Shown here in pieces: positions 34,846-46,569 of a stretch of DNA of 64,000 bases. The position numbers and the translations under genes are program-made. This DNA is from Rhizophagus clarus. Its lineage: Eukaryota > Glomeromycota > Glomeromycetes > Glomerales > Glomeraceae. The stretch is from positions 186,001 through 250,000 of the forward strand of contig BLAL01000189.1 of NCBI GenBank assembly GCA_015698045.1, read 5' to 3'. Under the pieces are notes generated by a model, which was not told the DNA's origin, did not search any database, and was given only the letters and a program-made list of their open reading frames with translations. The stretch's first letter is position 1. The number at the start of each line of letters is the position of its first letter.

Positions 34846-37800
34846 TTAATTTGACTGCTGAGATTGCGGTACTACATTTTCCTGCGTTTGTTGAATATTT
34901 TGTGTTTGTTGGGCAGATTGTTGAGGTATTTGCGCTTGTTGTCTAGCAGCAGCTTGTTGAACAATTTGCTGTTGGACAATTTGTGGATTTGGTATGACTG
35001 ACGCGTGAGCTCCTTGTAATAATGCTTGGTTTCGTTGCGCATGTGCTTGATTTCTGAAATGTGCATTGTAAAATTGAGCATGTTGTGCCGCATGAGCCAT
35101 AGATTGAGTTATCTGTTGTGGATGATGACGATGCTGAGCAGCAATGGCTGCTGCTGCACGTTGTTGTTGTACGAAAGCTTGTAATTGTTGGCTTGTAGCC
35201 ATTCCTGTTGGAGGTCTCGTTTGAGCGGCAAGATAGGGCATTGCCGGATTAGCCTGAGGTCTCACAATCATGGGTTGCTAAAACAACAAAATTTTTAAAT
35301 ATCGGACGGTAAATGATCAAATTCGAAATGAAAAACATTTACCCTATGACCTTGAAAAGCTAGAACTGCAGCTTGACGTTGTTCTAATAGGGCTGTTTGA
35401 AGTTGACGCTCCTGATCGGATTTCATTTTACTAAGTTCAATTGGTGTCATTACATGATGCATAATGGGAGTTGGCTGATCATGACTTCTTCTGTTTTGCA
35501 CTATATTCAAACCATCAAATTTAATGAAATATAGATATATATGAGAATACATAATACTATAAATGACAGAACATGCTGTATACACACATTGTTTCTGATT
35601 TGAATCAGCTCGTTTCTTTGCTGCCTTTTTCATGGCTTCAGCCAAACTAGAGTTTCTACGAGGTTTGGTAATGTCACGCTTTTGGATATTTTTCGGCATC
35701 TCTCGTTTAGTTCTCATATTTAACGGTAAAGCTGCTGCATCGTTGACGTTATCTGTTAATATCTCAACCGTTGATGTTTCATTAACACTCTCATTATAAT
35801 GATTTATAATAAATTGAGACATATCATCTTTTTGAGTCCACCGCAAATAGCATTCCCAAGGAGATCTCTCGTAACCAGTAATCAAACCTCTCGACGAATT
35901 CCATGCGTCTGCTATCAAATCCCAATTATACTGGTATTTTTTTGTCAAAGACATCAACAATTCATCATCTTCGGGATACCATACCGCTGTTGAATCTTGA
36001 TCTTTTTTAGGTGCAGTTACACGAATTTGAATTTGTTGTTCGGAGGTTGTATGAGATGTAAATACTATTATTATAAGAAATAATTTAGGATTATTGATTT
36101 TTATTGTGATAAGTTTATAAAAGATTATATTGATCTCACAAGTCGATTCCTCATATTGATTTTCATTTGTTTCTTCTTCACTTTCTAATTTGATTTTCTT
36201 AATACGTAGTTGGTCCTCATTTTCATAGCGCCTCTTGTTGGAATTTTCTGTAAAAAAAAAAAAAAAAATTTAGTTATCTTGATTAATTTAAACATTGCAT
36301 TCCATGTTTACCTTTTGGAGGTTTTCGCCACAGACATTTCGATATTGGCATGATTTTATAACAATGAATTTCATCAAAATAGATATCATTTTCTGAAGGT
36401 TCGGGTGGTTTATATACGGGCAAATCCGGAAATATTGAATCCACTTCATATACTTGTTGATCAGGTCCTTCCAGACGACATATAAGTGCATCTTCTGATA
36501 AATTAAAAACTTTTTGCCGTAAGCTTTGTAAAACTTGAGGTGCTATTGGGGGTGGCATCTTTATTGAATCATTGTCCTTTATATTTTCTTGATTGATATC
36601 AATTCGTGTTGATGAATCATCATCAACAGATTCTACATCTATCATTACATCATCTGTGTGTATGCTATCCTCTGATAAATGCCCATTTGTGTTATATTCT
36701 TCTGTTTTGCTTTTAATTTCATCATTATCTGATATTATATTAAATTTAAGATTAAATAAGTGAAAAATTGAATATAAGAGAATCGACAACCAAACTTATT
36801 GTATACCCATGGTAGTAGAACCCGTATTATCATTTTCATTATGAGTATAAGCTGGCGATGAAGATGATGGACGTTTTTCGGGGATTCGTCTCTAATTAAA
36901 ATTAAGATCAAGATCAAATATAAAATATAAAAATAAAAAAAAAATTATTACTATTTGGGTAGTTACCTTCACGCACACGATTGATTTGTCTTCGGTCATA
37001 TGCCAATCTTGAACTGCCAATGCTAATATATACGCAGCTTTTATTTTCTGTTTTCTTTCTTCTCTAAAATCAGTTCGCATCCAAATCTAAATTAAATAAT
37101 ATATTAATTAATCACGATATCATCTAATTTTTCTTCCTAAATAATAAAATTTATCTATAATTGACAAAATGTACGAACTCTCAAAATTGTCCCGTACAAA
37201 TTATGTAATTAATAATCAATTTACTGCAGATTTATCTTAAGAGGCCGCACATTTCAGCAAACTGCGATAATTTACCTCAAAACATTACATACCATCTCTT
37301 CAAGTAAATAATCCCAGTGTGTCTTGTATCTCGGAGGATCTCTGAATGGCTCGATTTGTTTACGACTCCAAAGTCCTTGTCGTTTTAATTCCTCGATGCG
37401 TTCAATTACTCGAGCATATTTAACTTCTTCAATTGCGACCTTGTTTAAAAAAAAAAAAATTTATTTATAATGTACATAGGTAAAAATTCTACGTGAAATA
37501 TAAATACCCTCCATTCCGAAGTTGTAATAGCTTTCTTCGGGGGCTGTAACGATTTATAAACTGGATTGTTATTGAAATTTATTATAATCGTCTCCCTATC
37601 GAAAGACCGAGATAGATTCGTATCAATTCTTCCTGTGGAAGCAGTTGAAAGATGTCTTCCTTCTGAGAGTAAAATATTATTTGTTCTTTGTAGTGACTGC
37701 TTCCTTTGCGGTATATTTAATCTTACTGGTATTCTGGGGGTTGTGACTGAAGTTGGAGAAGTCATGGATGATGAAAGACCGCTTCCACGCTGCCGTATTT

Positions 37801-38940
37801 ATAAAAAGTGGTGGTGGTAGTGATACATTAAATAGAAACTTTGTAAAAAAATTTGGAAGGAGTTTATGCATACCTCTGCTTCCTTTAATATTTCATCTAC
37901 GGTCTTTGGATTTATTGCACCGCTTGCAGCCCTGGTTACCATCCTTTCTGTTGGTATTGAGACTCTCTTTTTCTTTGTTTGTATAGTTTGGTCACTTTGT
38001 ATTGGATACTGAATATTTATTTGTTGAGGAGTTTGAGATTGTTCAGAAATACCTAAAGTTGTGACACTTTGAGTTGTTATATTATTATCAGGTTTTGTCG
38101 AACTAATAAAAAAAATATTTTTGAAGACATATGAGAAATTGAATCGAAATATTCTTTGATTATCGTAAAAAATTTACGTTTACATTGTTTCATAAAACAC
38201 ACGATTCATCGAAGCCACCAAAAAAAAATTATATTTTCCCACGGCCTAAATAAATGTAACACAAGTGTACTTTATAGGAACCGACCTTTTATCAACCTCC
38301 CAATTTTTTTCTAATTTATGACTTTGTAAATAGTTCTTCAATTGAATTTGATCTACTTTTGAAATATCTTCAATCAACTCTGTGTATGTCTCTGTACTCT
38401 CCGGTTTACTTATCATATAAAACAGTTGTCTCAATGCAGACTCGTGTTTGTCACGTATCTCACTATTTGAAAAATAAATTTATGTTAAAACTCGCGTCAA
38501 ATCATATATGTAACTTAAAAATCCATAAAAACGCGAAAATTACTTTAGCTCTTGCTGTTTAACTTCTTCCGCCTTTATTCGAAGTTCCTTTATTTTCAAC
38601 TAAATTAAAAAAAAATAAAAAGTGATTCAAAAACAAAAGAATTAGTAAATCAGGTTTTGTTAAAATCACGTGATATGTACGTAAGATATTAACCTTCCGC
38701 AGTAAATAGTAGTTTCAACGAAAAAAACCTTTACAACACAAACTTAACCTTTTGTGAGAGAAATAAACCTTGCTTACTTCTCTTTTTATTATAAGTTTAA
38801 TGTAACAAAGTGATATCTTGAAAAACTTTGTTTCAAATGAAGTGTAAAGGTTTTTTTTGAAATAAACTTACATTAAGAGAACCATCATCAACAACATGAG
38901 TTTCCTTCCCCATTGAAGGGTTTGAAGCATTTGGTTCCAT
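34846..38940 (-). CDS. VID21: NuA4 subunit VID21/EAF1 (HSA and SANT domains)
   Basis: Fourteen exons fit: 38940-38872, 38599-38544, 38462-38282, 38245-38184, 38102-37874, 37789-37508, 37439-37293, 37086-36967, 36891-36807, 36728-36312, 36247-36140, 36064-35588, 35500-35343 and 35277-34846, about 940 residues. The HSA domain lies at about 294-382 (VAIEEVKYARVIERIEELKR, HWDYLLEEM, WMRTDFREERKQKIKAAYIL). The SANT/Myb domain lies at about 614-665 (YPEDDELLMSLTKKYQYNW, ERSPWECYLRWTQ). The C-terminus from about 798 is Gln/Ala-rich. VID21/EAF1 is the scaffold of the NuA4 histone acetyltransferase in the nucleus. The exon 3-4 junction is doubtful: the frame-keeping donor is the weak GTTCCT, and a better-looking reading PWENIIFF lies in another frame beside a T9 run. 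It is divergent from TIM23. Confidence 0.88.
38711..38867. repeat. Inverted repeat (possible MITE) in VID21 intron 1
   Basis: GTTTCAACGAAAAAAACC and the inverse GTTTATTTCAAAAAAAACC with CTTTACA bracket about 155 bp inside intron 1, ending four bases from the exon-1 boundary. It could be a MITE tolerated in the intron. Confidence 0.5.
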
Positions 38941-39384
38941 AATAATATAATATGTATATAAAGAAACAAAAGTCCTGGGCTCGCCGCCCCTCTTTTAATC
39001 ATTACAAGTAGCAACAGAGACTTTTTTAGCGGCTTAGTAATTTATATAATTTTCTTTATATATATCTAAGTGACGTACTCACTAACGTATAATAAGATGT
39101 CTTATATATTATAATTCCATATATGTAACGTAGAAAAAAAAAATTACAACTCTGGCTGACAGATAGAATAATTAAATATATATAAAAAAAAATCGTATAT
39201 GGCATTAGTGCATTAGTGTGCTACGCAGGCGGTGCTTGTATAACAATAAATCAAATCATGGAGCTGCGGAATGCGGCTGCGGAATTTATGATTAGATAAT
39301 CAATGAACCAGACAGTCATGTGTTAGTCATATGACTAGAAAATTTTTATAGATGTTGAATAAGCAAAAAAAAAATTTTCACGCG
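38941..39384. promoter_or_regulatory. Divergent promoter region VID21 / TIM23
   Basis: This 444-bp space lies between two head-to-head start codons. GACGTACTCACTAACGTATAAT and a TATATATAA stretch at 39050-39190 are visible, with local GC rise at 39200-39330. No known operator can be named; the role follows from gene arrangement. Confidence 0.5.
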
Positions 39385-40238
39385 ATGTCTTCTTTTTCAT
39401 CAAGCACTTATGATTATCAATCTTCGCCAAATCAATTCGGCACAGATCCAGTGGCAGTATCAGATTTCCTAGCAAGAGTGAATTTAGGACCAGGTCAACT
39501 AAGGGAAATTGCCGGTCTTGGTGCTGTTGATTATTTGAAACTTGATGAACAAGTAGTCACACCAGGAGCCCTCCCAAGTCGAGGGGCATTCGATGATCTA
39601 TGTTATGGTACAGGAACGACATATTTAGCCGGTACGGTATAAAATCCTCTAAATCTTTCTATGATTTCTTAATTTATAGCATTTAATTGTCTTTGTCCGT
39701 CTCAGGTTTAACGTTTGGTGGAGCATGGGGTTTAATGGAAGGTCTTCATGGACATTCACCTAATATTAAGTTACGTTTAAACACAATCCTTAATTCTGTT
39801 ACTCGACGAGGACCATTTATTGGAAATTCTTGTGGAATCCTTGGCAAGTCGAATTAATTAATTGAAACTTTTTAATGTAATTTATCCTCTAATTCAATTT
39901 TTTATTGATAGCCATGGGATACAATACCATCAATGGCATTATTGGAAATATAAGGGGAAAACATGATTCAATAAATAGTATTGCATCTGGAGCATTAATA
40001 GGATTGCTCTTTAAATCTACAGGTATTTATTTCTCCACAAATTGAGTATAATAAACCAGGGTTGTCATACTAATTTGATCAATCCTTAATACGTAAGGAA
40101 AATTTAAATTAATATATTTTACTTAATCATTTTGTTTAATTATTAGCTGGTTTAAGAGCAGCAGGTACTGCTTCAGCAATTTGTGCGGCTACTGCAGGAA
40201 CATGGACTTTGGCAAAAAAATATTTCTTTAAGTATTAG
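39385..40238 (+). CDS. TIM23: Mitochondrial inner-membrane translocase subunit TIM23
   Basis: Four exons: 39385-39631, 39706-39843, 39912-40022 and 40147-40238, giving 195 residues. An upstream in-frame ATG at 39352 would add 11 residues; I prefer 39385 because the MSSFSSSTYDYQSS start looks like family N-termini. The intermembrane-space half (residues 1-82) includes DFLARVNLGPGQLREIAGLG. The TIM17/22/23 membrane core follows (LTFGGAWGLMEGLHG, SVTRRGPFIGNSCGILAMGY, IASGALIGLLFKSTAGLRAA, ICAATAGTWTLAKKYF) with its Gly-rich transmembrane helices. Intron 2 starts with GC rather than GT (CTTG then GCAAGT), ending TGATAG; only this keeps GILAMGYN in frame. TIM23 forms the presequence import channel. 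It converges with PUS4. Confidence 0.93.
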
Positions 40239-40555
40239 GGTTATATTAATATAGTTAACTAATAGTAATTATTATAGATGATTGATTTGATCCTAGTTAT
40301 TTTTAGTTCATTTGAAATGTTTCGGAAAGTTCTGCCACCGTTCCACAGCACTTTTATAGATAGTTTGTTGGTTAAGATCCGCAATAAGTAATATATATGT
40401 ATGAATCCGATAAAGAAAATTAATCCACACTCCCACATAAATTCCAAAATTCTAATAACGCTCTAAATGTCTAAAAGTGAATAAGTCACCTAGAAAAATC
40501 TTATAAAGCTTTTGAATCTATATTTTGAGTTTAAATTTTTAAGTAAACTGAATTA
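40239..40555. other. Convergent 3' region of TIM23 and PUS4
   Basis: This 317-bp spacer between two stop codons holds no gene. A 62-residue open frame on the minus strand here has no protein-like features. Confidence 0.5.
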
Positions 40556-41551
40556 CTAATTTTTATTTAAAGCTTCGAAGATATTATTTAAATTTGAACA
40601 ATCGTTCCATTCGAGTGTGTTTCTCTTTAATATAAAATTTCCCTGTTGGATTCTTATCAATTCGACAACATAAGCAGCGCTTCCAAGCTCTTTCCCTATA
40701 TCATGAACTAATGACCTAATATAAGTTCCTCTTCCACATTCCACACGAATCTTGAAAATCGGATAAGACGTTGCAGAATCGACGTCGTCCCAGGGTAAAG
40801 TTTTTGCTTGTTTAATATTTTCACAATAATTCATATTTACAGTATAATTTTTCGAAATTTGAACAGCATGATTTGTCGTAAAATTTAACAGTGATAAAGA
40901 ATCGATTCTAGCAGGTCGAGCTTGTAAATCTTTTGGAAGAGACGATCCTTTACGCGCATATTCGTAGAGACGCCGACCTTCCATTTTCAGAGCAGAATAC
41001 CTTAGTTTTGAATAATAAGTCAATTGAATTCCTTATAAAAGAATATTCCCCAAAATGTAGATAAGTCTTACACTGGTGGAACTTGCATGATATTTCCCGT
41101 GAACTTAGAAATTATTTGTGAAATATATTCTTTGGTAATATGCTTTGTTGGCCCAGTTGCTATGATTTTACCTTCAGAATCATAAGTATCCGTAGCGAGT
41201 CCAAGTATTCCGATTGCTTCATATGTCTTAAAAATATAAAAAAAAAAAAATTGAAGATAGGACCAAAGTTTATCAAGAAGCAAAATCAAAAACCTTATTG
41301 CAATTAATATATTCTTGCAGTCTTTTACACCCGTCATTTACGCCAATTACTAGTACTCCACTTGCTAAGGGGTCCAAAGTTCCACCGTGGCCTAATTTTA
41401 ACTTGTTTTTCAATTGCTTACTATAAAATTTTTTAATCTTATTTAATGCGGTTACTGAAGATAGTCCACTTGGTTTATTTATTGCAAAAAGGCCGTGTGG
41501 GATCATCATTGTGGAAATCAAAGTATTTTTTTTTTTTAGCATGCAAAGCAC
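40556..41551 (-). CDS. PUS4: tRNA pseudouridine-55 synthase, TruB family (PUS4)
   Basis: Three exons: 41551-41294, 41226-41072 and 41000-40556, giving 285 residues from the first ATG. A start at 41509 (MMIPHG) is also possible and is nearer the bacterial TruB start. Motif I is intact: GLFAINKPSGLSS, then GHGGTLDPLASGVLVIG with the catalytic Asp at about residue 60. After TYEAIGILGLATDTYDSEG comes QVPPVYSALKMEGRRLYEYA (motif with the active-site Tyr), and the late core FKIRVECGRGTYIRSLVHDI. The protein converts U55 to pseudouridine in the T-loop of tRNAs in nucleus and mitochondria. At 285 residues it is shorter than yeast Pus4. Its start lies only 69 bp from the divergent PEX19 start. Confidence 0.93.
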
Positions 41552-41620
41552 GTGTTATAAAATCACATGAAATACAAAATAAAATAGGCTTCTATCTTTG
41601 TGTTTAAAAAAAAAAACGTT
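41552..41620. promoter_or_regulatory. Very short bidirectional promoter PUS4 / PEX19
   Basis: Only 69 bp separate the two start codons (27 fewer residues of PUS4 would widen it slightly if the 41509 start is used). AATCACATGAAATAC and an A10-12 run are the only visible features. Both transcripts must start here or inside the opposite gene. Confidence 0.6.
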
Positions 41621-42926
41621 ATGGCTTCTGAAGATAAAAGAGTTACTGTTGACGAAGCAGACGAAACAGACGATTTGGACGAACTCCTTGATGGTTAGTT
41701 AGTCTTTATGTTGAATACAAGCAGATCTCCATTCCGGTTTCTAAGTTAATAATTCTTTGAGACTATTTTATCAGAGGCACTGGACGACTATTCTTCCTCA
41801 CATTCTACGAATTTACCCTCTTCGGGCTCCTCTACAACTACGTTTCCTTTAAATATATCACCTGATAGAAGCAGAGACCAGGTTAATCTTGATCTACCTT
41901 CACAACTGGATGATGAATATGTAAAACGGCTAACTGCTGATATGGAAGATTTTGTCAAAGAATTGGAAGATGAAAATGAATTAAGGATAGCAATGCAAGG
42001 ATTAATGAAAACTTTTGAAGAAGTGGATGAGGATAATTTAAATGGAACTGATTTTGATAATGTCGGAAGATCCACCGCAGAATCCAATGGAACATCGTTC
42101 CAGGATAAGATCAATCAAACAATGAATAAGCTACAGAATAGTTCAGAACAACTTGATGTACGAGTATTGTTAATAATACATATTTTATTTTATCCTTAAA
42201 TAGTTCTAATTATATATTTTTATTTTATATACGAAAGGCTGAAATTATGGACGGATCAAATGACCAATTTATGGAAATGATGAAACACTTGGAAAACATG
42301 GCTAATTTGTCTGGACTTGCAGAAAATGACTTAGAAGAAATGTTTGGTAGTGGAGGAATGGAGAAAATGTTAGAATCTATGATGGAAGCATTAGCTACGA
42401 AAGATTACTTATATGAGCCAATGAAAGAGTTCGCACAAAAGGTAGGGAATGATTTATTCAATTATACGAAACATTAGTTATTTGTCTTGTTTTATATATT
42501 TGTTATTTTTATTTTGAAATTAACAACTTAAGATGTCTTCGCTGCATCCTTTTACTATTGTCATGGTGGTGCTGATTTTGTTAAGTACCCAAAATGGCTC
42601 GAGGATAACAAAGGCAAGGTACCGCCGGAGGATTACACGCGTTACGAAAAACAATCGGAATATATTAATAAAATCATCGAAAAATATGACGCGCCAGATT
42701 TTGATGGAAACAATGAACAACAGAATAAGGCCATTATAAATTTAATGCAAGAGGTAATTATATTAAATGTAATATTTTAATTACTTAATGATTATATTAA
42801 CAAATTTAAATTTAGTTACAAGACTTTGGTCAACCACCGCCAGAAATTCTAAATGAATTAGCACCGGGTATGGAACTTAATGAACAAGGAATACCATCTG
42901 ATTTGTCTTCTTGTAAAAACATGTAA
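41621..42926 (+). CDS. PEX19: Peroxisomal membrane protein import receptor PEX19
   Basis: Five exons: 41621-41693, 41775-42157, 42238-42441, 42586-42753 and 42816-42926, giving 312 residues. The acidic N-terminus (EADETDDLDELLDEALDDY) includes the PEX3-binding helix. The helical cargo-binding domain contains MEDFVKELEDENELRIAMQG, NDLEEMFGSGGMEKMLESMM, YEPMKEFAQKYPKWLEDN and FGQPPPEILNELAPGMEL. The last four residues are CKNM, a CaaX farnesylation box as in most PEX19 proteins. It is a cytosolic chaperone that delivers peroxisomal membrane proteins to PEX3. The exon-4 acceptor at TTAAG/TAC is inferred from the PKWL alignment; an earlier acceptor would add residues not seen in the family. Confidence 0.93.
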
Positions 42927-44199
42927 TATACGCAAAAATATATTTATAGTATATTTTAATTTTTAATATAAAAATATATTATTAAATAAAGATTAATTGT
43001 ATTTAGATCTTTAAGTTTCCTTTATAAATTTAATTATATAGCTATTAATTAATACTTGATCCTATAATAAAGAAAATAAATTGGAATGGCAGGAGACTCA
43101 TTTTATAATCTAATTCTTAAAAGTTAATTTTAGTTATTTTCAAACCAACCAATTTAAATAAAAATAAATTATAAAAATAAAATATAATAAAAAAATACAA
43201 AAATAAACAATTTACAATAATTTTAGAATTATCTAATAATTTAATAAAATATAAGTCTTCAATTTTTAAGAACATGTAAAAGGGATATGTAAAATCAAAA
43301 AAGAATATAAATCAATAATAATGAGTAGTTGAGTAGTTTAACTAGATTGCCTTAAAATCAATATTTCAATATCTTTTATATTATACAGTAAATAAATAAT
43401 AAACTTTGTTATATCAAGGTTTTTTCATATTTAAAAATTGGTATCATATAAATAATCTGTTTTATGTTATTTACTATATTGAAATTTATTGTAGAAAGGA
43501 GTGACTGTATTAATTTTTTTTAATTTTTTAGATTATTAAACTGATTAATATAATATTATATTTGTATTAATATTTATAAAATAAACTTTATTAAAAAGAA
43601 ATAAAATTTTTTATTTAAAAATTTTAAATATATATTTACTTATTAATATTATAATTAAATTTTCAAAGAAAATAAACTGGTAACTTTATTCTTCAAATTA
43701 AATTACTAGTCAGATTTTTAAAAAAACATCTATATAAAAAGTTATAAGTATTTAAAATTAGGTAATTTTTATATAATCAGCTTATTTTTGAAATAAAACA
43801 AATTATGTAAATGCAACTTTATTGGTTAATTTTTATAATTCAAGCTGAAATTTTCATTTCTAAATTCAATACTTATTAAAATCAACTTAAAAATTTGAAT
43901 AAAATCCATTATTTTTCTATTTGCAAAGCCAATTTTTTTTATTTTTAAAAAAATTTTTTTTTATATCTATATTCATATTTAATTGTTTTATTTTTTTACA
44001 AAATTACAAATAACTATTAGCTATTCATTACTCACATAACAGACAAAAAATTTGAAACAAATTCTGAATATTGTCGAATATAAACTTCTAGCATCATATA
44101 ATTTTTTTAATTTATAAATTTAAGCACTTTTTATATACTTCTTTAAAAATTGATATAATTACTCAAAATTAAATTATTTATATTTAAGAAAAATTGTTA
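42927..44199. other. PEX19 3' region and AT-rich DNA
   Basis: AATAAA at 42984 follows the stop and may be a polyadenylation signal. The rest is simple AT sequence without gene or clear repeat. Confidence 0.5.
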
Positions 44200-45967
44200 G
44201 TGCCACTCCGGGTGGTACATGATTTTTTGCCATCCCTATCACGTGATTCTAAATTAATTGTTTATTTTGTTTTTTTATACGCGATTTTTTTTTAATTTTT
44301 TGCCGCTTTTTACTTTCGTTACTTTCAGTATATTTTATTTTTTTAAATCATTTTTTTTATTATAAATCAGTATTAAATAACGTTCTTTTTTTGTAAGTGC
44401 TTATTTTCTTGGCTTGGGAGCTTTTGGTAAGTTTCTTTTTCAGCATTGTCAATTTTTTTTTGTTAATTAACGTTAACACTTTCTTTTGCAGGTTAACCTT
44501 TTTAACGATTAACGGCTTTAGATTTCGTCGTCAAGTTTCCAGTAAATGGTAAGTTCAAGATACTTTGAATCTTTAGATTTGCCTTCTTTAATTAACCATC
44601 TTTTCTTATTTTTTTTTCGGCTGGGCTTTTCTTTTTTTGCGATTTTATTTTCATTTTGTTTTGAGTATTTTCATTTTTTATTTCGTTCTTTATCACACCT
44701 TTTCATAATTCTTTCATCCTTCATTGTTTTTTTGTTCCCTCTCATCCTTTATCATTTCTTTTTATTATTACTTTCATCTTTTATTGTTTCTTTTGCTTCC
44801 ACTTTCATTTCTTTTGCTTCCCCTTTCATTCTTTATTGTTACTTTTATTCCCTTTTCCTTCTTGATCATTCCTTTTATTTTCTCTTTCATCTTTGATCAT
44901 TCCTTTTATCCTTGATCGTTTCTTTTATTTCCTCTTCATCCTTGGTCTCTCCTTTTATTATTATTTTATCATTAATCATTACTTTTGTTTCTCTCTCATC
45001 CTTGATCTCTCCTTTCATCATTATTTCATCCTTAATTGTTCCTTTCGTTCCTTCTTCATCATTAATCGCTCCTTTTATCATTATTTTGTCTTTGATCATT
45101 TCATTTGTTCCTTCTTCATCCTTGATCTCTCCTTTTATTATTATTTTATCCTTAAACGTTACTTTTGTTCCTCTTCATCCTTGATCTCTCCTTTCATTAT
45201 TATTTTATCCTTTCATTTCCCTTTTATCCTTAATTGCTCCTTTCATCATTATTTTATCCTTGATCATTTCTTTCGTTCCCTCTTCATTCTTGATCTCTCC
45301 TTTCATCATTATTTCGTCCTTGATTGTTATTTTGTGCCCTTCATCCTTAATCGTTTCTCTTTTATCATTATTTCATCCTTGATCTTTTTTTTCATTCTCT
45401 TTTTGTCTTTGATTGCTCCTTGCATCACTATCTCGTCCTTAATCATTTATTTCATTCCTCTTTTATTCTTGATCACTCCTTTCAGCATTCTTTTATTCCT
45501 GATCACTCCTTTCATTATTATCTTCCTTGATCTCTCCTTTCATCATCTCTTCATCCTTGATTTCTCTTTTTGTTCCTCATTTTCTTTCTTATTTTACTTT
45601 ATCCCTTTTACTTCTTTTCATTATACATCTCTTTCTTTACTATTGTAATTTGTTATTAGATGTCATTCGTGTCATTTATTACTAGTATTGTAAACTAAAT
45701 AAATAATTGTTTATCTATAGTATATATGATACAATACAAAATTACAAATTTTAATAAAAAAGTTACTAAAGTTTATTAAGTTATTTCGGATGTTTTACTA
45801 TTGTATTTGTATTGTATTTTATCAAAATTTAATTCTTACAAAAATTTTTTTTATGAAAAAAAATTTTAAAGTTAAAAATTAACCGATTAAAAATTAGCCA
45901 ATCAAATTATATTTTTAAGTCACGTGATAGGGGATGGCAAAAAAACTGATACCACCCAGGGTGGCAC
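44200..45967 (+). mobile_element. TIR element with terminal hairpins and pyrimidine-rich tandem core
   Basis: The left end GTGCCACTCCGGGTGGTAC and the right inverse GTGCCACCCTGGGTGGTAT are each a small hairpin, followed inward by TTTTTTGCCATCCC and TATCACGTGA on both sides. The interior 44400-44560 has exon-like borders (GAGCTTTTG/GTAAGTTTC; CTTTTGCAG/GTTAACC; CCAGTAAATG/GTAAGTTC). 44700-45560 is a pyrimidine-rich tandem array (CTTGATCTCTCCTTTCATCA-TTATTTTATCCTTGATC units of about 57 bp). The long Phe/Ser/Ile-rich open frames (44546-45648) are repeat read-through. No clear target duplication was found. Confidence 0.7.
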
Positions 45968-46569
45968 CTAGATAACTTCTATATTTAAAATTTAATTTAA
46001 TTTACTAAAATTCAAGTTATAATTTTATTAAAAAAAAAAAATTATAATCTAATAAATAAATATTAGTTAAAAAAAAATTTATTTTAAAAATATTAGTATC
46101 TAATATATATAAAAATCTGAATAAATATTAAAATATATACTATAAATATAACAATAAAATTATTACATAATCTTTAAAAAAAACTAGTTATAAATATTAT
46201 AGGATTTCAAATATTTTATATAAAGGTTATAAATAATCTATATAAAATTATAGGTATTTTACTACTTTTAAAATCAAATTAATTTACTAAAAATTAAATT
46301 ATTATATTTAAATCATATATAAATTTATTAAAATTTAAATATAATTATTATTAATAAAATATTAGAACTATTAAATATTTTAGTTTTTTTGCAAAAGTAT
46401 TAAAATTATAATTTTAGCATTTTTTGTATTTTTATACTATATAAAAATACTAAAATTATAGTTTTAATTTTTTTTTTTTTGAGTTTTTATATATAAAAAT
46501 ATCAAAACCATTGGTTTTTATAGTTTTTTATAATTTTATACAATATAAAAGTATCTTTTTTTTTAAGAT
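45968..46569. other. AT-rich DNA with decayed palindromic minisatellite
   Basis: No gene. From about 46380 a few AAAAATACTAAAATTATAGT-TTTTATATATAAAAATA units of the palindromic family remain. Confidence 0.5.

Noticed and set aside
41788..42114. 108-residue minus-strand open frame
   Set aside because: Antisense shadow of PEX19 exon 2.
44546..45648. Long open frames (up to 251 residues) rich in Phe, Ser, Ile and Leu, looking like membrane proteins
   Set aside because: They lie in a pyrimidine-only tandem array that is open in more than one frame; composition is explained by the repeat CTTGATCTCTCCTTTCATCA and there is no non-repeat domain.
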